A DNA stretch of 64,000 bases from Paracoccaceae bacterium (GCA_027013095.1 JALUYI010000008.1:1-64000); one strand, 5' to 3'. Shown: positions 8,830-17,184, numbered from the stretch's first letter. Numbers and translations: made by a program. The notes: generated by a model from the sequence alone, not told the origin.

Positions 8830-9681
8830 ATGCCCCACAGTGACCCCAGAACCCTTGTCTCGACCGACTGGCTTGCGGCGCATATGGGCAGCCCGGATTT
8901 GCGGATCCTCGACGCGTCATGGTATCTGCCCGCCGCCGGGCGTGATCCTCGGGCAGAATATGAGGCGGGCCACATCCCGGGAGCGCGCTTTTTTGATATC
9001 GACGAGATTGCGGACACGCGCTCGGATCTCCCACACATGGCGCCCAGCCCCGAGAAATTCATCTCGCGGATGCGGGCAATGGGGATTGGAGACGGCCATC
9101 AGGTGGTGGTTTATGACGGTGCCGGCATCCTGTCGGCCCCTCGCGTCTGGTGGTTATTTCAGCTGTTTGGCAAGGCCGATACCGCCGTTCTGGATGGGGG
9201 TCTGCCAAAGTGGCGGGCCGAGGGACGCCCGACCGAGGACATGGCGCCGATCATGCGGGACCGCCACATGACGGTGCAGCGCAATGCGCAGCTGATCAAG
9301 GACGTGACCCAAGTGGCGGCGGCCAGCAAATTGGGGGATGCGCAGATCATTGATGCGCGCAGCGCCGGACGGTTCCGGGGCGATGAGCCCGAGCCCCGCG
9401 AGGGCCTGCGTCAGGGGCATATCCCCAACGCCCTGAACCTGCCGTTCACCGATCTTCTGAACGCGGACGGGACGATGAAACCGGATCAGGACCTGGCCCG
9501 GATCATGGCGGCGGTCGGGGTGGATCTGAAAAAACCGGCGATCACCACCTGCGGGTCAGGGGTCACGGCGGCGATCCTCAGCCTTGCGCTGGCACGTCTG
9601 GGGCATCGCAACCACGCGCTTTATGACGGGTCATGGGCCGAATGGGGCATGTATAACGACCTGAAGATCGAACGGGGCTGA
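8830..9681 (+). CDS. sseA: 3-mercaptopyruvate sulfurtransferase (tandem rhodanese)
   Basis: About 283 aa with two rhodanese domains: an inactive N-terminal one (residues about 8-130, with LRILDASWYLP and AGHIPGARFFDIDEIAD) and an active C-terminal one (about 155-280) carrying the catalytic loop CGSGVTA, which is the mercaptopyruvate-type loop rather than the CRxGxR-type of thiosulfate sulfurtransferases. It transfers sulfane sulfur from 3-mercaptopyruvate to thiol acceptors or cyanide. The frame could begin at TTG 8815, but ATG 8830 with CAGGA 7 nt upstream is the better start. An aminotransferase gene follows after 23 nt, which fits a cysteine transamination/desulfuration pair, though that link is inference. 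Confidence 0.92.
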   Translation: MPHSDPRTLVSTDWLAAHMGSPDLRILDASWYLPAAGRDPRAEYEAGHIPGARFFDIDEIADTRSDLPHMAPSPEKFISRMRAMGIGDGHQVVVYDGAGILSAPRVWWLFQLFGKADTAVLDGGLPKWRAEGRPTEDMAPIMRDRHMTVQRNAQLIKDVTQVAAASKLGDAQIIDARSAGRFRGDEPEPREGLRQGHIPNALNLPFTDLLNADGTMKPDQDLARIMAAVGVDLKKPAITTCGSGVTAAILSLALARLGHRNHALYDGSWAEWGMYNDLKIERG

Positions 9682-9704
9682 GGCCCGCGAACAAGGAAAA
9701 CCCG

Positions 9705-10889
9705 ATGCTTGAAAATCTGTGCCAACAACCGGCGGACAAGATCCTGCAACTGATGAAAATGTTCCGTGACGATCCGCGTGCGGACAAGATCGACCTTGGC
9801 GTCGGAGTTTACAAGAACGCCGAGGGGGTCACGCCGGTGATGCGCGCGGTCAAGGCCGCGGAACGCCAGCTGTGGAAGGCTGAGACGACCAAATCCTATA
9901 CCGCGCTGGCGGGCGATCCGGCCTATCTTGATGCGATGCGCAATCTGGTGCTGGCGGACAGTGTTGCAGCCGGGCGCGTTGCGGCGGCGGCAACTCCGGG
10001 GGGCACCGGCGCCATTCACATGGTTCTGGAGACGGTCGGGATGGCCAACCCCGAGGCCACGATCTGGCTGTCGGATCCGACCTGGCCCAACCACCCCTCG
10101 ATCATCAACCACCTTGGCATGAAAATGCAGACCTACCGCTATTTCGACAGCGAGGCGCGGGGGGTGGATTTTGCCGGCATGATCGCGGATCTGGAGGGTA
10201 TCAAGGCGGGTGATGTGGTGCTGCTGCATGGCTGTTGCCACAATCCGACTGGCGCCAACCTGACCCTGCCCGAGTGGCAGGAGATTGCCGATCTATTGCA
10301 AAAAAGGGGCGGCATTCCCTTTATCGACATTGCCTATCAGGGGTTTGGCGACGGGCTGGATCAGGATGCGGCCGGGGTGCGGCTGCTGGCCGGGCAGATG
10401 CCCGAGATGCTGATTGCGGCCAGTTGCTCGAAAAATTTCGGGGTTTATCGCGAACGCGCCGGTGTCGCGCTGGCGATTGCCCCGAGCGAGGCGATACGCG
10501 GTGTCGTTGGGGGCAATCTGGCCCATCTCAACCGGCAGAACTTTTCCTTTCCGCCGGACCACGGGGCGCGGTTGGTCACGATGATTCTGAACGACTCTGT
10601 GCTTTGTGCCGATTGGCAGGCCGAGCTGGAGGAGGTTCGCCTTGGGATGCTGGCCATCCGCGAACAGCTGTCGGCCGAGCTGCAACGGCTGTCTGGCTCG
10701 GACCGATTCGGTTTTATCGCCACCCATCGCGGCATGTTTTCGCGCATCGGTGCCACCCCTGAACAGGTTGTGACCCTGCGCGAAAAGCACGGGATCTACA
10801 TGGTCGGCGACAGCCGCCTGAACATCGCTGGGCTGAATGAGACCACGGTTCCGATTCTGGCCCGCGCCCTGATCGATGTTGGTGTGTAA
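9705..10889 (+). CDS. Aromatic amino acid / aspartate aminotransferase (class I)
   Basis: A 394-aa PLP enzyme of aminotransferase fold type I, aspartate/tyrosine branch: IDLGVGVYKNAEG near residue 27, YTALAGDPAYL (about 66-76), LHGCCHNPTGANLT (about 174-187) with the PLP-contacting Asn, the Schiff-base lysine in ASCSKNFGVYRERAG (about 242-256), and the substrate-carboxylate arginine near the C terminus in VGDSRLNIAGL. It would interconvert aspartate or aromatic amino acids with 2-oxoglutarate. Sequence alone does not separate tyrB from aspC function. It lies 23 nt downstream of the sulfurtransferase gene. Confidence 0.9.
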   Translation: MLENLCQQPADKILQLMKMFRDDPRADKIDLGVGVYKNAEGVTPVMRAVKAAERQLWKAETTKSYTALAGDPAYLDAMRNLVLADSVAAGRVAAAATPGGTGAIHMVLETVGMANPEATIWLSDPTWPNHPSIINHLGMKMQTYRYFDSEARGVDFAGMIADLEGIKAGDVVLLHGCCHNPTGANLTLPEWQEIADLLQKRGGIPFIDIAYQGFGDGLDQDAAGVRLLAGQMPEMLIAASCSKNFGVYRERAGVALAIAPSEAIRGVVGGNLAHLNRQNFSFPPDHGARLVTMILNDSVLCADWQAELEEVRLGMLAIREQLSAELQRLSGSDRFGFIATHRGMFSRIGATPEQVVTLREKHGIYMVGDSRLNIAGLNETTVPILARALIDVGV

Positions 10890-10913
10890 CGCCGTGGGTC
10901 CGCAAGAAATCAT

Positions 10914-10944
10914 TTGACTTATCCACAGGCTGTGGCACCATAAT
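10914..10944 (+). promoter_or_regulatory. Promoter with embedded DnaA box and palindrome
   Basis: TTGACT at 10914-10919 and CATAAT at 10939-10944 form a sigma70-like promoter with a 19-bp spacer. The spacer holds TTATCCACA (10919-10927), a perfect match to the DnaA box consensus, and the palindrome CCACAG-G-CTGTGG (10923-10935). A repressor or DnaA bound here would cover the promoter. Confidence 0.55.
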
Positions 10945-10976
10945 CCCAACGTCAACAAGCGAAAGGAGGTGGTCCA

Positions 10977-11033
10977 GTGTCTAAAGAGATATTGGAGAGC
11001 GTGGCCGGAACAAGTCGTGAGGGCGGTTTCTAG
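10977..11033 (+). CDS. 18-residue ORF with an extended Shine-Dalgarno (candidate micropeptide)
   Basis: GTG 10977 follows GGAGG by 7 nt, and the extended Shine-Dalgarno reaches 13 of 14 matches to the 16S tail, the strongest site I noticed in the window. The product would be MSKEILESVAGTSREGGF, ending at TAG 11031-11033. It has no signal peptide or membrane segment. Either the peptide is real or the site only recruits ribosomes; nothing in the sequence decides this. Confidence 0.4.
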   Translation: MSKEILESVAGTSREGGF

Positions 11034-11120
11034 GACAAGACCGGGCACCGCCGAATGCGAGGGTTCTCACGCGAGGGTTTTCGCCGGGCTGCTGCCTCCA
11101 AAGCTCTGAAACAAGAAGGG

Positions 11121-11149
11121 AAAGGCCGCAATGACGTTGCGGCCTTTTT
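11121..11149 (+). terminator. Rho-independent terminator of the small transcript
   Basis: An 11-bp perfect stem (AAAGGCCGCAA at 11121-11131 with TTGCGGCCTTT at 11137-11147) with a TGACG loop leads into a T run. It separates the small transcript from cfa. Confidence 0.9.
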
Positions 11150-11234
11150 CGTGGTCATGCCGTAATTTCCTTGCAAAATTTCACAGGGTTGTGACAGGAT
11201 TGTGGGTGTCCGATCAATTGAGCCGTGGGGAATC

Positions 11235-12524
11235 ATGGAATCTGTATCAGACGAAACGTATGAGATTCAGGCGCTTGACTATGACCGCCCGCCAAAGGGC
11301 CGCGAGCGCGACCTGATTACCGCCATTCTGAAACGCCTGTTTCCGGGTTTACCGCTGGCGTTGGATTTTGGCGATGGGGACCTTCGCCCGCTGTCGGACC
11401 GGCCGGCCTCGGTGCATCTTGCGCCGCCACGGTTGCGGTCTTTGCTGACCCTTCTGGTCAATCCGGGCCTGCATTTCGGCGAATCCTTCATGGATGGCAA
11501 ATGGTATGTCTCCAAGGGCAGTGTTTTCGATCTGCTGCTGATGTTCCTCACGGCCGGGGGTGGAGAGGCGCGCGCGCAGGGGCTGACCTTTGGCCTGTTC
11601 GAGATCGCCACCCATTATTACAAGCAGTTCATTGCCACATTCAGTGCCACGCGCGAGGTGGCGCGCCATTACGATGTAAATACCGGACTGTACCAGTTGA
11701 TGATCGGGGACGATCTGGTCTATTCCGCCGGGTTCTTCGAGGACGGAATCACCGATCTGAAAGGGGCGCAACAGCGCAAGTTTGACACCATCTTTCGCCG
11801 TATGCGGCTGGATGAACCCGAGACCCTGAAGGTGCTGGATATCGGCTGTGGCTGGGGGTCGTTTGAGCGCTATTTCCCCGCCAACCTGAAGGGCGAGGTG
11901 GATGCGATCTCGATCTCCGAGGGGCAGATCAACTGGGCTCGGGAGCATGTGCAAGAGATCGCCGGCGGCAAGGATCTGAAGGTGAATTTTGTCAAGGAAG
12001 ATTACCGGACCTTTTGCAAACGCCACCCCGGAGAGTATAACCGTGTAGTCTCGGTCGGGATGCTGGAACATGTTGGAGAATCCAAATACGGACATTATTT
12101 CAAGGCGATAGACGATGTCCTGAGCCGGGATGGCGTCGCCTTGATCCACTCGATCGTCAAACATATGCCGGGGCGCACAAACCTGTGGGTGGATCGCTAT
12201 ATCTTTCCCGGCGGTTACGTCCCCATGGTCTCGGAGGTCATTGCCGGGATCGAAGCGGCCGGCCTGAAAACCCGTGCGTTTCATTTCCATCCGGGGATCC
12301 ATTACCTGACGACCCTGCGCCACTGGCTGCGCCAGTTGCTGGACAACGAAGCAAAAATTCTGGCGTTGCTGGAGGGTGAATACAAGGGCCAGAACGGCGC
12401 GCGGGCGAAAAAGGTGGCGCGAACGACGTTTCGGATGTTCGTCTTTTACCTGTCGGCGGTGCAGCTAATGTTTTACCGCGACTACAGCGACAATGGCACC
12501 GGGCATTTCGTTGTGACCCGCTAG
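11235..12524 (+). CDS. cfa: Cyclopropane-fatty-acyl-phospholipid synthase family methyltransferase
   Basis: About 429 aa. The N-terminal third (with LRSLLTLLVNPGLHFGESFM, about 78-97) and the SAM-binding domain with VLDIGCGWGSFERYF (about 200-214), VDAISISEGQ and VSVGMLEHVGE (about 270-280) match cyclopropane fatty acid synthases, which methylenate unsaturated acyl chains of membrane phospholipids using S-adenosylmethionine. ATG 11235 is chosen over GTG 11202, whose nearest purine-rich site is only 2 nt away; 11235 has GGGGA close upstream, a modest site. arfB follows after 15 nt. Confidence 0.88.
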   Translation: MESVSDETYEIQALDYDRPPKGRERDLITAILKRLFPGLPLALDFGDGDLRPLSDRPASVHLAPPRLRSLLTLLVNPGLHFGESFMDGKWYVSKGSVFDLLLMFLTAGGGEARAQGLTFGLFEIATHYYKQFIATFSATREVARHYDVNTGLYQLMIGDDLVYSAGFFEDGITDLKGAQQRKFDTIFRRMRLDEPETLKVLDIGCGWGSFERYFPANLKGEVDAISISEGQINWAREHVQEIAGGKDLKVNFVKEDYRTFCKRHPGEYNRVVSVGMLEHVGESKYGHYFKAIDDVLSRDGVALIHSIVKHMPGRTNLWVDRYIFPGGYVPMVSEVIAGIEAAGLKTRAFHFHPGIHYLTTLRHWLRQLLDNEAKILALLEGEYKGQNGARAKKVARTTFRMFVFYLSAVQLMFYRDYSDNGTGHFVVTR

Positions 12525-12539
12525 CCGCCTGTTGTCGCC

Positions 12540-12959
12540 GTGATCCGCATCAACGATGAAATCACCCTGAAAGACTGGGAGTTGCAGGAGAGCTTTCAGC
12601 GGGCCTCGGGGCCGGGGGGGCAGAATGTCAACAAGGTGGCCACCGCTGTCGAGCTGCGTTTCGAGGCGGCGCGCTCGCCAGCCCTGAGCAGCGCCGTAAA
12701 GGCCCGGTTGAAAAAGATTGCCGGGCGCAAATGGACCCGGGACGGAGCCATCGTGATTACCGCCGAGAAGCACCGCTCGCAGGGGATGAACCGGGATCTG
12801 GCGCGCGAAAAGCTGGCCGAGATGATTCGCGCGGCGTTGATCGCACCGAAAAAACGTGTCAGGACACGGCCGACACTGGCCTCAAAACGGCGGCGGCTGG
12901 AGGCGAAACTGCATCGTGCCTCGATCAAGGCGGGGCGACGAAAACCGGAAGAGGACTGA
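12540..12959 (+). CDS. arfB: Alternative ribosome-rescue factor / peptidyl-tRNA hydrolase ArfB
   Basis: A 139-aa protein with the release-factor catalytic motif in SGPGGQNVNKVATAVELRF (about 24-42) and a long Lys/Arg-rich C-terminal tail (residues about 105-135) that inserts in the mRNA channel of stalled ribosomes. This is the single-domain YaeJ/ArfB family, which hydrolyses peptidyl-tRNA on non-stop ribosomes without tmRNA. The start is GTG 12540; the alignment of MIRINDEITL with the family N terminus supports it. It lies 15 nt after cfa. Confidence 0.94.
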   Translation: MIRINDEITLKDWELQESFQRASGPGGQNVNKVATAVELRFEAARSPALSSAVKARLKKIAGRKWTRDGAIVITAEKHRSQGMNRDLAREKLAEMIRAALIAPKKRVRTRPTLASKRRRLEAKLHRASIKAGRRKPEED

Positions 12960-13014
12960 TGCACGGCCGCTTTAACGCGCTGACATGGGCGGCCTTGGGA
13001 ATGGAGAAATCAGG

Positions 13015-14307
13015 ATGGAATCGATTGCCGAGATGATGGCGCGGCGGGCGCGCCTGCTGGGGCCGAATGTGGCCACCTTTTATGATACCCCCGTCCATCT
13101 GGTGCGCGGCAAAGGGGTGTGGTTGTGGGATGTCGATGGCCGTAAGTATCTGGATTGTTACAACAATGTCCCGCATGTCGGTCACTGTCACCCCAAGGTG
13201 GTCGAGGCGATCTCGCGTCAGGCGGCGACCCTGAACACGCATACGCGCTATCTTCACAGCGGGATTCTGGATTATCTGGACGCCCTGATGACGCGCTTTG
13301 ATGCCAGACTGACCTCGGCGATCATGGTGTGCTCGGGCTCGGAAGCCAATGATGTCGCCCTCAGGATTGCCCAAGCGGTCAGCGGCAAGACCGGGGTCAT
13401 ATCGACCGACCGGACCTATCACGGCAACACCACCGCGGTCAGTCAGTTGTCGGTGCGAAAACCGCCGATCGGGGGCTATGGCGGCCACGTTCGTCACGTC
13501 AAGGCCCCCGACAGCCTGCGGCCCCTGAACGGCACCGGCGGAGCCGAGTTTGCTGCGGCGTTCACGCATGAGGTCCGCGCCGCGGTGCAGTCGCTGCAGG
13601 ACAGCGAATTCGGCGTCTCGGCGCTGATGATTTGCCCGTTTTTTGCCAACGAGGGTTTTCCCGATCTGCCGCCGGGGTTTCTGGATGGTGCCATCCGCGC
13701 GGTGCGCGATGCGGGGGGGCTGATCATTGCCGATGAGGTGCAGCCCGGATTTGGTCGTCTGGGCAGCCATTTCTGGGGGCATGAGCGGATGGGGTTTGTG
13801 CCGGACGTGGTGACCATTGGCAAGCCCATGGGAAACGGGCATCCGGTGGCGGCGGTTGTCGCGGGGCACGACACCTTGGCGGCGTTTCGCAATGCATTTG
13901 GTTATTTCAACACCTTTGGCGGCAATCCGGTCAGCTGTGCTGCTGCCTCGGCGGTGTTGGAGGTGATCGACGCCGAAGGGCTGGTCGAAAATGCGTTTGA
14001 GGTCGGAGAATATGCCCGCGCGCGCCTGCGCGAGCTGGCCGGGCATTATCCGGTGATTGCCGATGTGCGTGGAGCGGGCCTGTTTTTTGGCGCCGAGATG
14101 GTTCTGGATGAGGCGCAAACCCCGGCCACAGCATTCACCCGGCGGGTGGTTGAAGGGATGCGCCAACGCGGAATTCTGCTGAACAGCGGCGGGCTGGGCG
14201 AAGCCACGCTGAAAATCCGCCCGCCGATGGTGTTCTCGCGCGAAAATGCCGATCTGTTGGTCGATACGCTGGCCGATGTTCTGGCAGAAACGCCGGTTAT
14301 TGCATGA
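13015..14307 (+). CDS. Class III PLP aminotransferase-fold enzyme, probable phospho-lyase
   Basis: A 430-aa class III aminotransferase-fold protein. Seen in order: WLWDVDGRKYLDCYNNVPHV (about 36-55), the PLP-phosphate loop CSGSEANDVALR (about 104-115), YHGNT (about 137), IADEVQPGFGRLG (about 239-251) and the Schiff-base lysine in TIGKPMGNGHPVAA (about 268-281). The YNNVPHVGH start and DEVQPGFGR are typical of the branch that includes ethanolamine-phosphate and phosphohydroxylysine phospho-lyases rather than ornithine-type aminotransferases. The stop codon overlaps the start of an APH-fold kinase gene (ATGA), so a kinase-then-lyase pathway is inferred. The start ATG 13015 has GGAG 8 nt upstream. 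Confidence 0.85.
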   Translation: MESIAEMMARRARLLGPNVATFYDTPVHLVRGKGVWLWDVDGRKYLDCYNNVPHVGHCHPKVVEAISRQAATLNTHTRYLHSGILDYLDALMTRFDARLTSAIMVCSGSEANDVALRIAQAVSGKTGVISTDRTYHGNTTAVSQLSVRKPPIGGYGGHVRHVKAPDSLRPLNGTGGAEFAAAFTHEVRAAVQSLQDSEFGVSALMICPFFANEGFPDLPPGFLDGAIRAVRDAGGLIIADEVQPGFGRLGSHFWGHERMGFVPDVVTIGKPMGNGHPVAAVVAGHDTLAAFRNAFGYFNTFGGNPVSCAAASAVLEVIDAEGLVENAFEVGEYARARLRELAGHYPVIADVRGAGLFFGAEMVLDEAQTPATAFTRRVVEGMRQRGILLNSGGLGEATLKIRPPMVFSRENADLLVDTLADVLAETPVIA

Positions 14308-15266
14308 TCGGGGCGGCGCGCGCAGCGCTGGATCATTGGGGTGGTCGGGGGGTGCCGCGTCTGATCTCGCACCGGGAAAACGCGGTTTTTGCCGTGTCTC
14401 TTGGCGATGGAAGAAAGGCGGCGTTGCGGCTGCACCGCCCCGGTTACAACAGCGTGCCCGAGATCATGGCCGAGCTGTGGTGGACCAATGCGCTGGCGGA
14501 TCGGGGATTTCCGGTGCCGCGCCCAATTCCAGCGCAAAACGGCCGCCTGTTGGTCGAACTATCCCCGCAGCGCGTGGCAACGATGCTGGACTGGGCGGCA
14601 GGTGTGCCCATCGGTGCGGCGGGCCAGCCTTTTGCGAATGATGCACCACCGCCGGTGGTTCTTTATCATCGGCTGGGGCGGCTTTTGGCGCGGCTGCACG
14701 GGGAAAGCGATGCGCTGGACTTGCCTGTCCCGTTTCAGCGGCGCGTCTGGGATCAGGACGGGCTGCTGGGCGAGATGCCGTTGTGGGGGCGGTTTTGGGA
14801 GCACCCGGAATTGTCAATCCAAGACCGGCGCCTGATTGGAGAGGCGCGCCAGAAGGCGGCCGCGCTGGTGGCGCAATACCGCGCGCATGGTGCCGATTTC
14901 GGCCTGATCCATGCCGATGCCCTGCGCGAGAACGTCTTTTATAACGCGAACCAGAGCGCAATGGGCGGCCTGGGCCTGATTGATTTTGACGACAGCGGTT
15001 TTGGCTTTCGTCTTTATGATCTGGCGGTGGCGGTGTCCCAAAGCATGACCGAGCCGGATTACCCGACGCTTTGCGAATCACTGCTGGATGGCTATGGCGC
15101 GCTGCGCCCGTTGCGGCGCAAGGATCGGGCTATGTTCAGAGTTTTCGCAATGTTGCGTGCGTTTGCCTCCCTTGGCTGGGCGATGCCGCGTCTGGCCCCG
15201 GATGACAAGGCCACGGCCGGTTATGTTGCCAGAGCGCGCCACGCGGCGGCGGCGTTTCTGGCTTAG
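14304..15266 (+). CDS. APH-fold small-molecule kinase
   Basis: A 320-aa aminoglycoside-phosphotransferase-fold kinase with the catalytic loop HADALRENVFY (about 208-218) and the metal-binding DFD in LIDFDDSGFG (about 231-240). It begins inside the stop codon of the class III PLP enzyme (4-nt overlap), so the two are translationally coupled. In other organisms members of this kinase branch phosphorylate hydroxylysine or amino alcohols whose phosphates are then cleaved by class III phospho-lyases; that gives the best inferred role, but the substrate is open. It converges on pncB, their stop codons sharing the bases TTAG at 15263-15266. Confidence 0.82.
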   Translation: MIGAARAALDHWGGRGVPRLISHRENAVFAVSLGDGRKAALRLHRPGYNSVPEIMAELWWTNALADRGFPVPRPIPAQNGRLLVELSPQRVATMLDWAAGVPIGAAGQPFANDAPPPVVLYHRLGRLLARLHGESDALDLPVPFQRRVWDQDGLLGEMPLWGRFWEHPELSIQDRRLIGEARQKAAALVAQYRAHGADFGLIHADALRENVFYNANQSAMGGLGLIDFDDSGFGFRLYDLAVAVSQSMTEPDYPTLCESLLDGYGALRPLRRKDRAMFRVFAMLRAFASLGWAMPRLAPDDKATAGYVARARHAAAAFLA

Positions 15267-16552
15267 ACCAGAACCTCCAGCGGTTCCTGATGGCCAACAC
15301 CAAAGACCCGTTTGTAGCGGGCCACCTCATCGGCCGGACCCATCGCCTTGTTGGGGTTATCCGACAGCTTGACAGTGGGGTGCCCGTCGGCGCTGACGGC
15401 CTTGCAGACCAGTGAGAACGGGGCCAGCGCATCGTTTGGCACGAGACCGCGAAAATCGTTGGTCAAGAGCGTGCCCCAGCCAAAGCCCACTTTGACCCGG
15501 TCGCTGAATTGGGCGCTGAGGGCCTCGATCTGGGCCACGTCCAGACCGTCGGAAAAGATGATCAGCTTGTCTTTTGGGTCTTCGCCAATGGATTTCCACC
15601 AGTTGATGGCGGTTTCCGCCCCCTTGGCCGGGTCGCCGCTGTCGATGCGTATGCCGGTCCAGTGACGCAGCCAGTCCGGGGCGTTTTTCAGAAAACCGGC
15701 GGTTCCGAAGGTGTCGGGCAGGATGATCAGCAGGTTACCGTCATGCTCGCGCTGCCAGCGTTCCAGAACGCGATAGGGGGCAGAGGCCAGCTCGGCGTCG
15801 GTTTTCGACAGGGCGGCGTAAACCATCGGCAGTTCATGGGCGTTGGTGCCGATGGCCTCGACCTCGCGGCGCATGGCGATTAGGCAGTTAGAGGTGCCGG
15901 TGAACTTGTTTCCCAACCCCTCGATCATCGCCTGCACGCAGCGGTCCTGCCACAGGAACCCGTGGCGGCGGCGGGTACCGAAATCGGCCACGCCAAGGCC
16001 CTTGATCCGACGCAGGCGCTGGATCTTTTCCCAAACACGGGTCAGGGCGCGCGCATAGAGGACCTGCAGCTCGAACCGGCCCATACCGGCCAGCACCGCG
16101 CGCGAGCGCAGCTCCATGATGACGGAAAGCGCCGGGATTTCCCACATCATGACCTCGGGCCACTTGCCCTGAAAGGTCAGCTCATACTGGCCGTCGCGCC
16201 GTTCCAGATGATAGGGCGGCAGGCGCAGGCCTTCGAACCAGGCCATAAAATCGGGGCGGAACATGGCGCGTTTGCCATAGAACATGTTGCCGCGCAGCCA
16301 TGTGCTTTCGCCGCGCGACAGCGACAATGAGCGGACGTGGTCCAACTGTTCGCGCAGTTCGCCCTCGTCGATCATGTCGGCCAGACGGATTTCGGTGCTG
16401 CGGTTGATCAGGCTGAAGGTGACCTCGGTCTCGGGGTGGTTTTGAAAGACGCTTTGGGCCATCAGCAACTTGTAGAAATCGGTGTCGATCAGCGAGCGGA
16501 TGATCGGGTCGATCTTCCATTGGTGGTCATAGACCCGGGCGGCGATATCCAT
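15263..16552 (-). CDS. pncB: Nicotinate phosphoribosyltransferase
   Basis: A 429-aa enzyme of the NAPRTase family, which makes nicotinate mononucleotide from nicotinate and PRPP in the Preiss-Handler salvage route. Signatures are SLIDTDFYKLLMAQSVF near the N terminus, the phosphorylatable His region GTNAHELPMVYA (about 207-218), RIDSGDPAKGAE (about 291-302) and IIFSDGLDV (about 318-326). The open frame extends to GTG 16579, but ATG 16552 with AGGAG upstream is the better start. pncA lies 23 nt upstream, giving a pncA-pncB operon for converting nicotinamide to nicotinate mononucleotide. Confidence 0.95.
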   Translation of the reverse strand: MDIAARVYDHQWKIDPIIRSLIDTDFYKLLMAQSVFQNHPETEVTFSLINRSTEIRLADMIDEGELREQLDHVRSLSLSRGESTWLRGNMFYGKRAMFRPDFMAWFEGLRLPPYHLERRDGQYELTFQGKWPEVMMWEIPALSVIMELRSRAVLAGMGRFELQVLYARALTRVWEKIQRLRRIKGLGVADFGTRRRHGFLWQDRCVQAMIEGLGNKFTGTSNCLIAMRREVEAIGTNAHELPMVYAALSKTDAELASAPYRVLERWQREHDGNLLIILPDTFGTAGFLKNAPDWLRHWTGIRIDSGDPAKGAETAINWWKSIGEDPKDKLIIFSDGLDVAQIEALSAQFSDRVKVGFGWGTLLTNDFRGLVPNDALAPFSLVCKAVSADGHPTVKLSDNPNKAMGPADEVARYKRVFGVGHQEPLEVLV

Positions 16553-16575
16553 GTTGAAATGCTCCTGATAGGGGC

Positions 16576-17184
16576 TCACGGGGCCAGCTTTATGCCGTGG
16601 TCCAGCATGTCCCGTCGCGCCTCGGCCAGTGAGCCGTCAAGGTCGATGGCCCGACAGGCCCCTTCCAGAACCGTCACACCAAAGCCCAGCCGGGCGGCAT
16701 CTACCGCCGAATAGCGCACGCAAAAATCGGTGGCCAGCCCGACCAGAACGATGTCATGCACCCGGCGCTCGCGCAGATAGCCCTCAAGGCCGGTGGCGGT
16801 CTTGTGGTCATTTTCAAAAAACGCCGAGTAGCTGTCCACGGCGCTGCGAAACCCCTTGCGCAGGATCAGATCGGCGTTGTCGGTTTGCAGGTCGGGGTGA
16901 AACTTGGCGCCGGTGCTGCCCTGAACGCAATGGACCGGCCACAAGATCTGCGGCCCGTAGGGCATGTCGATCAGGCTGTAGGGCTCCATCCCACCCTGAT
17001 TGTCGGCAAACGAGGAATGGCTGCGCGGGTGCCAGTCCTGTGTCAGAACCTTGACGGCAAAATCCTTTTGCAGGTGGTTGATGCGGGGAATGATTGCATC
17101 CCCCTCGGGAACGGCCAGCGCGCCGCCCGGGCAGAAATCATTCTGAATGTCGATCATGATCAAAGCGGTATCTGAACGCGCCAT
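16576..17184 (-). CDS. pncA: Nicotinamidase / pyrazinamidase
   Basis: A 202-aa isochorismatase-fold amidase that converts nicotinamide to nicotinate. The catalytic Asp is in IDIQNDFCPGGALAV (about 9-23), metal ligands in TQDWHPRSHSSF (about 50-61), the catalytic Lys in LRKGF (about 112) and the nucleophilic Cys in GLATDFCVRYSAVDAA (about 154-169). ATG 17184 has AGGAG 8 nt upstream; the longer frame to 17325 has no supporting site and would overlap the divergent trhO gene. It heads the pncA-pncB operon. Confidence 0.95.
   Translation of the reverse strand: MARSDTALIMIDIQNDFCPGGALAVPEGDAIIPRINHLQKDFAVKVLTQDWHPRSHSSFADNQGGMEPYSLIDMPYGPQILWPVHCVQGSTGAKFHPDLQTDNADLILRKGFRSAVDSYSAFFENDHKTATGLEGYLRERRVHDIVLVGLATDFCVRYSAVDAARLGFGVTVLEGACRAIDLDGSLAEARRDMLDHGIKLAP

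Larger units (their letters stand above)
10951..11149 (+). ncRNA. Short independent transcript (candidate small RNA with a tiny ORF)
   Basis: The stretch runs from the promoter at 10914-10944 to the terminator at 11121-11149, giving a predicted transcript of about 200 nt between the aminotransferase and cfa genes. It contains AAAGGAGGTGGTCC at 10962-10975, which is complementary to the 16S rRNA 3' end at 13 of 14 positions, an 18-codon ORF, and a GCGAGGGTT direct repeat (11057 and 11071). It could be a regulatory RNA, a leader peptide gene or both; I do not recognise a named RNA family. Confidence 0.45.

Noticed and set aside
12925-14166. 413-codon minus-strand frame opposite the class III PLP gene
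   Set aside because: The plus strand carries an unmistakable aminotransferase-fold enzyme with its lysine motif; the antisense frame has no features.
16552-16579. Upstream GTG start for pncB
   Set aside because: It overlaps the pncA stop, whereas ATG 16552 has a proper AGGAG site and the family N terminus.
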